This document shows, piece by piece, positions 8,621 through 14,623 of a stretch of DNA of 29,367 nt; positions within the stretch are counted from its first letter, which is position 1, and each line of letters opens with the position of its first letter. This stretch comes from a virus: positions 1 to 29,367 of IMG/VR virus record IMGVR_UViG_3300010045_000008. One strand, 5' to 3'. The position numbers and the translations under genes were made by a program. The notes beneath the pieces are model-generated. The model ran no database searches. It had not been told where the DNA came from and saw only the letters and a list, made by a program, of their open reading frames with translations.

Positions 8621-9154
8621 ATGACTTGGACATCGCCGATGACCGCGATTGCCGGGTCGGTGTTCACGGCTGCGCAGTTCAACACCTTCGTTCGGGACAA
8701 CCTGAACGAGTGTCCGGCTTCCAAGGCTGTGACTCCAGGTAGCTACTTCGCGACCTCGGACACGAACCAGCTCTCAGAGAGGGTACTAGCAGAGGCGGCC
8801 GTGGAGACCTCTGAAGGAACGACCTCCACTTCGTACACCGCGCTAGCGACACCCGGCCCCAGTGTCACAGTAACCACAGGGAACAAGGCTCTCGTCTGGG
8901 TGACGGCCGACCTGGTATGTGGCACAGCAGGTCAGTCCGCTCGTACGACATTCAACGTGTCGGGAGCTTCCTCAGTCGCGGAGAACGATGCCCTGGCTCT
9001 TCGGAACGTCACCAACGCGGTGATCCGGGCGACTGCGGGGCCCACGATCGCTGCGCTGACTCCAGGCTCCAACACGTTCACAATGACGTACCGGACATCC
9101 GGCGCGTCCACCAGCACATTCATCAACCGACGGATCGTAGTCATGCCGTTCTGA
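8621..9154 (+). CDS. Minor tail / fibre-like protein, copy A' (paralogue)
   Basis: The 177-aa product is a paralogue of the protein at 7506-8045: MTWTSPMTAIAG..FTAAQFN..VRDNLN at the start, TALATPGP in the middle, then VSGASSVAENDA and LTPGSNTFTMTYR, ending in an I.RRIVVMPF strand. ATG 8621 is chosen over an in-frame TTG at 8615 because it directly follows the preceding stop. The central region has diverged far more than the two ends, which fits selection for variety in a receptor-contact region. The ribosome site is weak, so translation may be coupled to the upstream gene. Confidence 0.75.
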   Translation: MTWTSPMTAIAGSVFTAAQFNTFVRDNLNECPASKAVTPGSYFATSDTNQLSERVLAEAAVETSEGTTSTSYTALATPGPSVTVTTGNKALVWVTADLVCGTAGQSARTTFNVSGASSVAENDALALRNVTNAVIRATAGPTIAALTPGSNTFTMTYRTSGASTSTFINRRIVVMPF

Positions 9155-9167
9155 GGAGGAAACGATT

Positions 9168-9425
9168 ATGGAGTTCGATCAAGCCGTGGGCGTAGCGCTC
9201 GGGATCAGTTTCGAGACCGTTCACGTCTACTACGTGATGCAGGACAGCACATGGAAGATGTTGGCTTCGTCCGTAGGATCGGAGCAGTCGCTGTCATCCA
9301 GCTCCCTGACCGAGGCGCAGTCGGATGCGGAGGACTGGATCGTCACCAACATCTCACGTCGGGTGATCTCCAACTGGAACAACTCCGGTGGAGACGAGTC
9401 CGGGTCCAAGGCCGTCTACGCCTGA
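9168..9425 (+). CDS. Small protein of the tail cassette, copy B' (probable paralogue)
   Basis: The 85-aa protein has the same length and element order as the one at 8055-8312: an aromatic strand pair (VHVYYVMQDSTWKML), a Ser-rich loop, a helix rich in Ala and Asp (SDAEDWIVTNI) and a final strand (RRVISNWN). A strong ribosome site (GAGGAAACG) precedes the ATG. It follows copy A' just as copy B follows copy A. Sequence identity between the two is low by eye, so common origin is likely but not certain. Confidence 0.65.
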   Translation: MEFDQAVGVALGISFETVHVYYVMQDSTWKMLASSVGSEQSLSSSSLTEAQSDAEDWIVTNISRRVISNWNNSGGDESGSKAVYA

Positions 9426-9444
9426 CCGGGAAGAAAGGAGCCCC

Positions 9445-9762
9445 GTGGATTACAGCGCGTTCCTGACCCCAACCCTTGGGGCGACCGGACTTCTGGCTCT
9501 GGTCGTTGTGATGATCCTGAGGGGCGCCCTCGTTCCCCGGTCGACTTTCGACAGCATGCGAGAGGACAAGGACAAGCAGATCGAGGTCTGGCGCACGGCG
9601 TACATCTCATCCGTATCGGTACAGGATGTGCAGCGGGAACAGATCTCCGCGCTGCTCGAAGCCAACAAGGTCACGACGCACGTGGTCCAGTCCCTGCCGC
9701 GCGCAGCCGGAATCAGGGGGAGGGATGACCACCATGAACTGGCTGAAGCGGAAGGGGAGTAA
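9445..9762 (+). CDS. One-TM membrane protein of the lysis cassette (holin-like)
   Basis: The 105-aa protein starts at GTG 9445 with AAAGGAG eight bases upstream. Residues ~10-28 form a single transmembrane helix (GLLALVVVMILRGALV), followed by a charged coiled-coil region (DSMREDKDKQIEVWRTAY) and a helix with QREQISALLEANKVTTH. This plan, one N-terminal helix plus a cytoplasmic coil, is frequent in actinophage lysis cassettes next to the endolysin, where such proteins are considered holins or holin partners. It overlaps the next gene by 38 bases. The lysis role is inferred from context. Confidence 0.65.
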   Translation: MDYSAFLTPTLGATGLLALVVVMILRGALVPRSTFDSMREDKDKQIEVWRTAYISSVSVQDVQREQISALLEANKVTTHVVQSLPRAAGIRGRDDHHELAEAEGE

Positions 9763-9946
9763 GCGCCCGGAGCCCCTGAGCAACGGGGAGTGGGAAGCGC
9801 ACCGTGCTGTTGCCCGAGAGGAAGAGAAGCTGCGGGAGGTCCATGCGGAGACCTCTGAGATTATGGAGGCCGTGGAGCGTCTCAAAGCGCTCGGGACCCA
9901 GAACGATTTCGCGCGGAAGATCTACAAAGCGATGGGAGGTGCGTGA
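9725..9946 (+). CDS. Small charged helical protein of the lysis cassette
   Basis: A 73-aa (or 70-aa) protein overlaps the end of the preceding gene. Both ATG 9725 and ATG 9734 are possible; the GGGGAGGG just upstream is better spaced for the second. The protein is a single long charged helix (WEAHRAVAREEEKLREVHAE, then an EAVERLKAL heptad pattern) ending in NDFARKIYKAMGG. Similar short proteins commonly lie between membrane proteins and endolysin in actinophage genomes and are uncharacterised. The stop overlaps the start of the next gene. Confidence 0.65.
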   Translation: MTTMNWLKRKGSKRPEPLSNGEWEAHRAVAREEEKLREVHAETSEIMEAVERLKALGTQNDFARKIYKAMGGA

Positions 9947-10263
9947 TGGTCCCGTTCGAGATCATGTACCTCATCTTCGGTGGGCATCTCGTACTCTCCG
10001 GGGTCAGCATGGTCGTGGCCTACAGCCTGTCGTACCCGTGGTGGAGGGAACACCTGGGACGGATGCTGGTGACGTACGCGGTCGCGGAGATCCTGATGTC
10101 CGTCCTGCTCTTGGTGACCGTGGTCGGACACGTCAGCCCGCACTGGTTCCGGGCCGTGTGGTTCGCTCTCCAGGTCATCGTCAGCGGAACGTTCTGGTTC
10201 CAGTTCGCCACCATCATCCGACTGCGCCGGCAGCGGCTCAGCAGAGAAAGGACAGAGACATGA
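9946..10263 (+). CDS. Three-TM membrane protein, probable holin
   Basis: The 105-aa protein has three hydrophobic segments: ~residues 4-27 (YLIFGGHLVLSG..), ~40-62 (TYAVAEILMSVLLLVTVVG) and ~70-90 (FALQVIVSGTFWFQF), followed by a short Arg-rich tail (IIRLRRQRL). Small size, several membrane spans, a positive C-terminus and the position directly upstream of the endolysin, overlapping it by ATGA, fit a class I holin that opens the membrane at the time of lysis. GGGAGG lies six bases before ATG 9946. It is the better holin candidate of the two membrane proteins in this cassette. Confidence 0.7.
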   Translation: MVPFEIMYLIFGGHLVLSGVSMVVAYSLSYPWWREHLGRMLVTYAVAEILMSVLLLVTVVGHVSPHWFRAVWFALQVIVSGTFWFQFATIIRLRRQRLSRERTET

Positions 10264-11135
10264 GCTGGTGCCCCTTCGCCACCCGGATGGAATTGCAGCC
10301 CGAGTCGGACAGTCAACCGGCGATCATCCCGGACCAGTTCATCGTGCACTCTCTCGCCGCCCCGTGGACAGCGCGGCGGACGTACGAGTACTGGCGGGAC
10401 AGCACGAACCTGGAGTCCCATTTCGCCGTCGGGTACGAAGGTGATCTGGGACAGTTCATCGGCACGCAGACACGAGCGGACGCGAACGGCGTTGCGAACC
10501 GGCGGTCTAACGGCCACGGTGCCGTCAGTCTGGAGTCGGCCAGCAACTCCGGGGCCACTGACCCGTGGACGCCGGAGCAGGTAGACGTGATCGTCGACAC
10601 GGGCATCTGGCTGCACGAGGAACACCCGACAATCCCGCTCCGGATCTGCCGGACATGGGACGATCCCGGGTACGGCTATCACCGGCTCTTCAGCGAGTGG
10701 AACCCGAACGGGCACGCCTGCCCCGGCAACGCGCGGATCAGTCAGTTCATGGATGAGATTTTCCCAAGGATCAAGAACGGAGAAGGATCAATGGCAGCAG
10801 TAGATCTCACTGACGCAGCCGTCGCCGCCGTCGCCCTGGCGACCGCGAACAAGCTGATCGCTGGAGGTGGTGTCCTGGAGACGACGGACGTCACCGCCGT
10901 TGCGACGGCGACCGCGAACAAACTCACGGCGGCCGGGGGTGTGCTCGATGTGATCAAGACGCAGTCCGCATCGAACGGGACCGGGATCAGCGGGCTCGGA
11001 CTCTCGCTGGTCTCCGCGCACGCGAAGCTGGACGCGGTCCAGGCAACGCTGGACGCCATCGACCTGTCCGACCTCCCGGCAGAGATCGCGGCCAAGCTGA
11101 ACGGTCTGCGGTTCGTCATCCAGGAAGGGGTCTGA
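10260..11135 (+). CDS. Endolysin, N-acetylmuramoyl-L-alanine amidase (Amidase_2 type)
   Basis: The 291-aa protein overlaps the holin-like gene by four bases. Residues ~20-165 match the Amidase_2/PGRP fold: FIVHSLAAPW with the first zinc His, a YW...NLESHFAVGYEG segment, GHGAVSLES, the WTPEQVDVIVDTGIWL helix and the final NGHACPGNARI with the second zinc-binding His. It would cut the amide bond between muramic acid and L-alanine. Residues ~178-291 form a separate Ala-rich domain with an internal repeat (ATANKLIAGGGVL / ATANKLTAAGGVL), perhaps for cell-wall binding or oligomerisation. A ribosome site lies before an internal ATG at 10791, exactly at the domain border. Confidence 0.9.
   Translation: MSWCPFATRMELQPESDSQPAIIPDQFIVHSLAAPWTARRTYEYWRDSTNLESHFAVGYEGDLGQFIGTQTRADANGVANRRSNGHGAVSLESASNSGATDPWTPEQVDVIVDTGIWLHEEHPTIPLRICRTWDDPGYGYHRLFSEWNPNGHACPGNARISQFMDEIFPRIKNGEGSMAAVDLTDAAVAAVALATANKLIAGGGVLETTDVTAVATATANKLTAAGGVLDVIKTQSASNGTGISGLGLSLVSAHAKLDAVQATLDAIDLSDLPAEIAAKLNGLRFVIQEGV
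10779..10793 (+). promoter_or_regulatory. Internal ribosome binding site and start inside the endolysin gene
   Basis: GGAGAAGGA followed after three bases by ATG 10791, in frame with the endolysin. Translation from here would give a separate 114-aa C-terminal domain, an arrangement known for several endolysins that assemble with extra copies of their binding domain. The site sits at the border between catalytic and C-terminal domains, where an accidental ribosome site would be a coincidence. Confidence 0.45.
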
Positions 11136-11137
11136 TC

Positions 11138-11392
11138 ATGTCAGTTGCCGGTCAGGTGATCGCGCAGGTACGAGAACTGATCGAGGAAGCGGCCTCCGTT
11201 CTGCACCGGAAGGACGCGGCACAGGACAAGCGGATGGACGCGATCGAAGAGCGGCTCGGTGCACTGGAGTCTCCTTCGACGTCAGCGGCGACGGCGGCAC
11301 CGCGCGCCCGGAAGAACGTTAAGGCGCAGGCCGGTACTGCCGAAGGCACCGCGTCCGCGTCGTCCGCCCGTGGAGAGGCATCGTCCGCGTGA
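11138..11392 (+). CDS. Small coiled-coil protein, function unknown
   Basis: The 84-aa protein starts two bases after the endolysin stop. Residues ~1-45 form an amphipathic helix (QVIAQVRELIEEAASVL, then QDKRMDAIEERLGALE) of coiled-coil type; the rest is an Ala/Ser/Thr-rich tail with a basic patch (RARKNVKAQ). No membrane segment is seen. The stop overlaps the GTG of the following glycosyltransferase gene, so the two are probably translated together. Some actinophages have a similar short coiled-coil gene after the endolysin; its role is not known. Confidence 0.6.
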   Translation: MSVAGQVIAQVRELIEEAASVLHRKDAAQDKRMDAIEERLGALESPSTSAATAAPRARKNVKAQAGTAEGTASASSARGEASSA

Positions 11393-12453
11393 GAGTGAAG
11401 GTCTACCCGGCGGATGAAACTGGGTGCGGGTACTTCCGTCTGATATGGGTGAGTGAGGCACTGCGCGCAGCCGGTCATGACGTGGAAGTCCGGCCGCCGG
11501 GAGCACGGGACATCCAGCTCCGCATGAAGGGGGAGAAGGTCTCCGAGATCCTCAACGTGGACGGTGACGTCTACGTCTTCCAGCGGCTCACGCACAACCG
11601 GATGGCACAGGCTGTCCCGCTGCTGCGGGAGCAGGGGGTGGCCGTGGTCGTGGATGTGGACGACGACCTGTCCTCGATCCATCCACGCAACCCCGCGTAC
11701 GACGCCTACCACCCGCACCGGGGAGACCCGCACCACTCCTGGCATAACCTCGCGGCCTCGTGCCGGGACGCAACTCTGGTAACCGTGTCGACGCCGGGAC
11801 TCCTCGGGGTGTACGCGAAGCACGGCCGGGGGCACGTGCTGTACAACCATCTGCCGGACCACTACTACGGGGTCCCACACACGGACTCCGATCTCCTCGG
11901 CTGGCCGGCCGCGTTGCAGTCCCACCCGGACGATCCGTCGGTCCTGGGTGGCGCTGTCGCCAGGCTGTGCGGAGCAGGGCGGCGCTTCCATGTGGCAGCC
12001 GACCCGACGGGAACGGAGGAAGCTTTCGGTGTCTCTCAAGGGCTCACAGGGCTTTCGGCTGTGGCCGGGATCCTGGAGTGGCCGAAGGCGGTGACGGAGC
12101 TGGGGATCGGTCTCGCCCCCTTGGCGGACACCCGGTTCAACGCCTGCAAGTCCTGGCTCAAGCCTCTGGAGATGAGCGCGCTCGGGGTGCCGTGGGTCGG
12201 CTCTCCCCGGACTGAGTACTCCCGACTGCACCGGATGGGAGCCGGCGCCCTGGCCGATACTCCGAACCGCTGGTACAAGGAGCTGCGCCGTCTCTCGGAT
12301 TCGCCAGCGCTCCGGCTGGAACGGGCGGAGCAGGCACGCGCCGTTGCCGAGCAACTGCGGATCCGTGACAATGCGTGGCGCTGGATGGAAAGCTGGGAAA
12401 AGGCTCTCCAGATCCAGCACGGCCACTCGGTGCAGAAGCAGTTCGTGGGCTGA
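11389..12453 (+). CDS. GT-B fold glycosyltransferase-like protein
   Basis: The 354-aa protein starts at GTG 11389, overlapping the previous stop. It shows a GT-B pattern: MRVKVYPADETGCGYFRLIW and EALRAAGHDVEV (first Rossmann domain), VVVDVDDDLSSIHP, a TLVTVSTPGLLGVYA segment typical of the domain linker, and a second domain with IGLAPLADTRFNACKSWLKP and LEMSALGVPWVGS, the region that binds the sugar nucleotide in GT4-type enzymes. No signal peptide or membrane helix is seen. It is the last forward gene and converges on the reverse arm. Three further glycosyltransferases in this window suggest that sugars are attached to phage or host molecules; the target is unknown. Confidence 0.8.
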   Translation: MRVKVYPADETGCGYFRLIWVSEALRAAGHDVEVRPPGARDIQLRMKGEKVSEILNVDGDVYVFQRLTHNRMAQAVPLLREQGVAVVVDVDDDLSSIHPRNPAYDAYHPHRGDPHHSWHNLAASCRDATLVTVSTPGLLGVYAKHGRGHVLYNHLPDHYYGVPHTDSDLLGWPAALQSHPDDPSVLGGAVARLCGAGRRFHVAADPTGTEEAFGVSQGLTGLSAVAGILEWPKAVTELGIGLAPLADTRFNACKSWLKPLEMSALGVPWVGSPRTEYSRLHRMGAGALADTPNRWYKELRRLSDSPALRLERAEQARAVAEQLRIRDNAWRWMESWEKALQIQHGHSVQKQFVG

Positions 12454-12456
12454 CGG

Positions 12457-12672
12457 TCAGACGTCCGCTGTGTACAGCTCGGTCTGGTCATGGTCCTTGC
12501 ACCGGAGCCGGATCTCCTCGATCCGGCACTGGAGAGCCGCGCACTCCTCGTTCAGACGGCCGCGTACCCGGTCGGACGCGGCTGCCCGGACCCGGCGCCG
12601 ATAGGAGACGAGGACGTCTTCCAGTCGTTCGGCGTGCGCGAGGATGTCCTCGTACGTGAGTGTCCCAGACAT
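12457..12672 (-). CDS. Small charged helical protein, function unknown
   Basis: The 71-aa protein overlaps the stop of the WhiB gene (TGATG) and has GGAGGAG ten bases before its ATG. It is predicted to be a long charged helix (YEDILAHAERLEDVLVSYRR, then NEECAALQCRIEEIRLRC). It ends four bases from the end of the convergent glycosyltransferase gene. Coupling to the WhiB-like gene suggests that the two are expressed together. No recognisable domain. Confidence 0.6.
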   Translation of the reverse strand: MSGTLTYEDILAHAERLEDVLVSYRRRVRAAASDRVRGRLNEECAALQCRIEEIRLRCKDHDQTELYTADV

Positions 12673-13058
12673 CAGTGATGCTCCTCCATGGTCATTGTCT
12701 CCTGTATCTCAGCAGCGTGCGCGATCGGGATGACCCATGACCGGCCGCACGACGCACAGATCTGACTCTGATCAGACGTGATCAGGTTGACGCTCTTGCA
12801 CAGCGGGCACTTCTTCCGGCGCTTGAGGGACCGGAGCTTGGTCCGTTCGGATGTCAGCGTCCCTCCCCAGTAGCCCTTCCACCCGTTCCTCAGGGCCGTG
12901 ACCAGGCACTCATCCCGGACAGGACACAGGTTGCAGAACCCTGACTTCGCGACCTCCAGCTCGATGGCCGACTCGGCATCCGGAACGAAGTCGAACTTCG
13001 ATCCACGGCATTCCGCATTCTTCATCCAGTCACGGAGACGCAGGACTTTGATCTCCAT
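12672..13058 (-). CDS. WhiB-family iron-sulfur regulator with an extra C-terminal zinc ribbon
   Basis: The first 76 residues have the four WhiB cysteines (Cys17, Cys42, Cys45, Cys51; the CNLCPVRDEC spacing is typical) expected to hold a [4Fe-4S] cluster, and the GYWGGT turn at residues 62-67. After a basic stretch (LKRRKK) comes a second Cys4 module, CPLC at 84-87 and CASCG at 101-105, which looks like a zinc ribbon; ordinary WhiB proteins end after the basic tail. WhiB proteins act by binding sigma factor region 4, and phage versions can repress host WhiB2. AGGAGAGGAG lies before the ATG. A promoter and an inverted repeat lie just upstream. Confidence 0.9.
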   Translation of the reverse strand: MEIKVLRLRDWMKNAECRGSKFDFVPDAESAIELEVAKSGFCNLCPVRDECLVTALRNGWKGYWGGTLTSERTKLRSLKRRKKCPLCKSVNLITSDQSQICASCGRSWVIPIAHAAEIQETMTMEEHH

Positions 13059-13080
13059 ATCCCGCTCCTCTCCTGATTTG

Positions 13081-13109
13081 ACTATCCCTACTTATGTGAC
13101 CTGTGTCAC
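13081..13109 (-). promoter_or_regulatory. Candidate promoter and operator of the WhiB-like gene
   Basis: On the reverse strand GTGACA (13109-13104) is followed after 17 bases by GATAGT (13086-13081), a reasonable housekeeping-type promoter ending about 20 bases before the start codon. The -35 box is part of the inverted repeat GTGAC-CTGT-GTCAC (13096-13109), a possible operator. The -10 box is weak, so this is tentative. Confidence 0.4.
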
Positions 13110-13125
13110 TCGCCTGAAATGCGTA

Positions 13126-13154
13126 GAACCCCGGCCTTGTGGCGGCCGGGGTTC
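13126..13154 (-). terminator. Strong hairpin behind the DUF397 gene
   Basis: GAACCCCGGCC and GGCCGGGGTTC form a perfect 11-bp stem with a 7-base loop between the DUF397 gene and the WhiB promoter. No long U-tract follows on the reverse strand, which is common for actinobacterial terminators. It would separate the DUF397 transcript from the WhiB unit. Confidence 0.65.
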
Positions 13155-13184
13155 ACGTCCGTCAGGTGGTGCTGGACGGAGTGG

Positions 13185-13382
13185 TCAGGCGCGGACGTGC
13201 TCGATGAGAGCACTGAACGCGGCCGGGGACAGGTTCAGCACCGGCGCCCCTTCCCGCCCCCAGCGGAACTTGCTGTCGGTGATGTCGAGCGCCGTGGGCT
13301 GCTCGGACCGGACCTCCACACATGCGTTCTGCACGGTGTAGCTGGACTTGGTCCAGTTGGGGGTGCCTCCGAGTGCGATCAC
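13185..13382 (-). CDS. DUF397 family protein
   Basis: The 65-aa protein starts at GTG 13382 with AGAGGAG eight bases upstream. It has the DUF397 hallmarks: WTKSSYT near the start, NACVEVR, a DSK motif, then PVLNLSPAAFSALIEHVR at the end. DUF397 genes are abundant in Streptomyces chromosomes, usually beside XRE-family regulators, but no such partner lies next to this one. Finding it in a phage suggests capture from the host and a possible interference with a host regulator of that kind. The family call is confident, the role inferred. Confidence 0.85.
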   Translation of the reverse strand: MIALGGTPNWTKSSYTVQNACVEVRSEQPTALDITDSKFRWGREGAPVLNLSPAAFSALIEHVRA

Positions 13383-13426
13383 TGATGACTCCTCTGATAG
13401 AGATCATGGACTGTACGTATGGTGCG

Positions 13427-13515
13427 TGGACCCGGCAGGATTTGAACCTGCGACCTCCCCTCGCACCCCTCGCGAGGCCCCGGGTGGGGGCGCTCTGCCA
13501 CTGAGCTACGGGCCC
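13427..13515 (-). tRNA. tRNA-like gene with an aberrant anticodon region
   Basis: The acceptor stem (GGGCCCG with CGGGTCC), the D arm (GCTC AGTGGCA GAGC) and the T arm (GCAGG TTCAAAT CCTGC) are all well formed. The section between D and T arms is about 40 bases, some 17 longer than in a class I tRNA. It can fold as an extra hairpin (GCCCC CACCC GGGGC) followed by a perfect stem CCTCGC/GCGAGG with a 7-base loop GAGGGGT; that would give anticodon GGG (Pro) but lacks the invariant U33. The amino acid is therefore unassigned. No CCA is encoded. Confidence 0.6.
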
Positions 13516-13522
13516 TTGTACT

Positions 13523-13696
13523 GGTGGTGCGGTACCGGACGTACATCCGCCCGCCATCCGAAGATGTGGTTTGACCCGTACCGCTACCACCATCCTGCGT
13601 CCCTCTCCGGGGACCAGCCGGAGAGGGGGGACCGGATCCCCCGAAGCTGGGGGCAGGAGATCCGGTCAGGCCGGTGTTGGGGGGTACTCACCGGCC
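13523..13696. other. Four tandem inverted repeats in a non-coding gap
   Basis: The 360-base gap between the DUF397 gene and the next reverse gene holds the tRNA-like gene and this cluster. Stem 1: 13523-13535 with 13578-13591 (13 bp, one bulge), with an inner ACATC/GATGT pair. Stem 2: CCCTCTCCGG (13601-13610) with CCGGAGAGGG (13618-13627). Stem 3: GACCGGATC (13630-13638) with GATCCGGTC (13659-13667), with an inner CCCC/GGGG pair. Stem 4: GGCCGGTG (13669-13676) with CACCGGCC (13689-13696). No open frame on either strand looks like protein. It could be a structured RNA, a recombination site or a multiple terminator. Confidence 0.6.
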
Positions 13697-13742
13697 GTCT
13701 GTGGGATTCATTACGACTGCTGTGCCATGATCCTGTCGGCGA

Positions 13743-14042
13743 TCACTGGCTGGTTAGCTCAGCGCAGTAGAACGCGAACTTCCAGCTATAGTCGGAATGC
13801 CCGACTGCCAACCGCTCGACGCGGACGATGTCGTCGACCGACACAGGCGAGAGTCCCCGTTCAGTCCGGATCTCATTGACCGCGTTACGCATCCGGGCAC
13901 GTTCATAGGCTGCCCACTCGCATTCCGGGCCGTCCGGAGTGTCGATGAGTTCGGGACGACTCGATCGCTCTTCCTGTGCAGCGATGAGGATGTCGTACAG
14001 AACACCAGTGGTTGCCCTCAGGCTGTGAGAAAGCATGGTCAT
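13743..14042 (-). CDS. Protein of unknown function, first gene behind promoter P1
   Basis: The 99-aa protein starts at ATG 14042, with AGGAGG eight bases upstream; a second ATG at 14036 is less well spaced. It looks helical and charged (TTGVLYDILIAAQEERSSRP, RARMRNAVNEIRTERGLSP, VDDIVRVERLAVG) with a C-terminal aromatic segment (YSWKFAFYC). I see no known motif. A promoter with the shared palindromic operator lies about 30 bases upstream, so it is probably co-regulated with the operons behind the other three such promoters. The tRNA-like gene and the inverted-repeat cluster lie downstream in the same direction. Confidence 0.6.
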   Translation of the reverse strand: MTMLSHSLRATTGVLYDILIAAQEERSSRPELIDTPDGPECEWAAYERARMRNAVNEIRTERGLSPVSVDDIVRVERLAVGHSDYSWKFAFYCAELTSQ

Positions 14043-14073
14043 CTTCTGGTCCTCCTGGTCATGGAGTCTGACT

Positions 14074-14112
14074 GCTTTAGCTAAATCTAGGGGGCCGGTC
14101 CCTGAAGAGCAA
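14074..14112 (-). promoter_or_regulatory. Promoter P1 with palindromic operator
   Basis: On the reverse strand TTGCTC (14112-14107), a 17-base spacer and TAGATT (14089-14084). The -10 box overlaps GATTTAGCTAAAGC (14087-14074), a one-mismatch copy of the palindrome GATTTAGCTAAATC found at P2 and P3. Confidence 0.65.
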
Positions 14113-14129
14113 GACCCCGGCGCCCTCGG

Positions 14130-14486
14130 TTATGAACGGAACAGACCCGTCAACTGAACCAGGCCGACGAACACGGCGTAGCAGGTACTGACGGCGACGA
14201 CCACGGCGAAGGGCAGACCGTTCCCCGTGGAGTAGATCTCCGTTCCGACACGGTACGCGGTGAAGACCGCCACGGACAGGACGATGAGCAGGAGGAACCA
14301 TCCTGACCGGTTCAGGTCGTGGGGGTTCTTCGCCGGCTCCAGGTTGGCGGTCGCCACCCAGTACCCGTCGCTCTTGCGCGCGGTCCGTACCATCCAGGTG
14401 GTTCCGCCGTGACTCTCCTCGCGCACCTGGACGATCTGTCCCGTCCGGATGTCCTTCGCGAATGAGCCCCGCTTGGGGAAGGCCAT
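14130..14486 (-). CDS. Two-TM membrane protein, function unknown
   Basis: The 118-aa protein starts at the second ATG of an ATGACCATG start box, because AAGGAG lies nine bases before it and only three before the first. The N-terminal half is soluble (a small SH3-like beta pattern: RTGQIVQVREESHGGTTW, then DGYWVATANLEPA). Two hydrophobic helices follow (~residues 63-80, WFLLLIVLSVAVFTAY, and ~92-112, FAVVVAVSTCYAVFVGLV). It is the last gene of the P2 unit, just downstream of the tRNA-Arg. Function unknown. Confidence 0.6.
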   Translation of the reverse strand: MAFPKRGSFAKDIRTGQIVQVREESHGGTTWMVRTARKSDGYWVATANLEPAKNPHDLNRSGWFLLLIVLSVAVFTAYRVGTEIYSTGNGLPFAVVVAVSTCYAVFVGLVQLTGLFRS

Positions 14487-14520
14487 GGTCATTTTCTCCT
14501 TGATCGGATTTGATGGTACG

Positions 14521-14589
14521 CGGATCCGCCCGGAGTTGAACCGAAGCCTCCCCGCCGTACGGGGCGCGCATCCAGAGCGCTACGGATCC
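14521..14589 (-). tRNA. tRNA-Arg (anticodon ACG)
   Basis: GGATCCG pairs with CGGATCC in a perfect 7-bp acceptor stem. The D arm is GCGC TCTGGAT GCGC, the anticodon arm CCCC GTACGGC GGGG with U33 and anticodon ACG, and the T arm TTCGG TTCAACT CCGGG. The discriminator base is G and no CCA is encoded. At 69 bases it is short but complete. It sits between two reverse genes, so it is probably processed from their transcript. Confidence 0.85.
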
Positions 14590-14623
14590 TTGACGGGATG
14601 TACGGCGCCCGTCCGCCGTCATG

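Noticed and set aside
12450-12462. Bidirectional terminator at the convergent junction
   Set aside because: Only the short palindrome CTGACGGTCAG is present, with no stem long enough to terminate; the two units seem to converge without a visible terminator.
13746-13795. Forward-strand tRNA starting near GGTTAGCTCAG
   Set aside because: Only a D-arm-like string is present; no acceptor pairing, anticodon stem or T arm can be formed, and the string lies at the end of a reverse gene.
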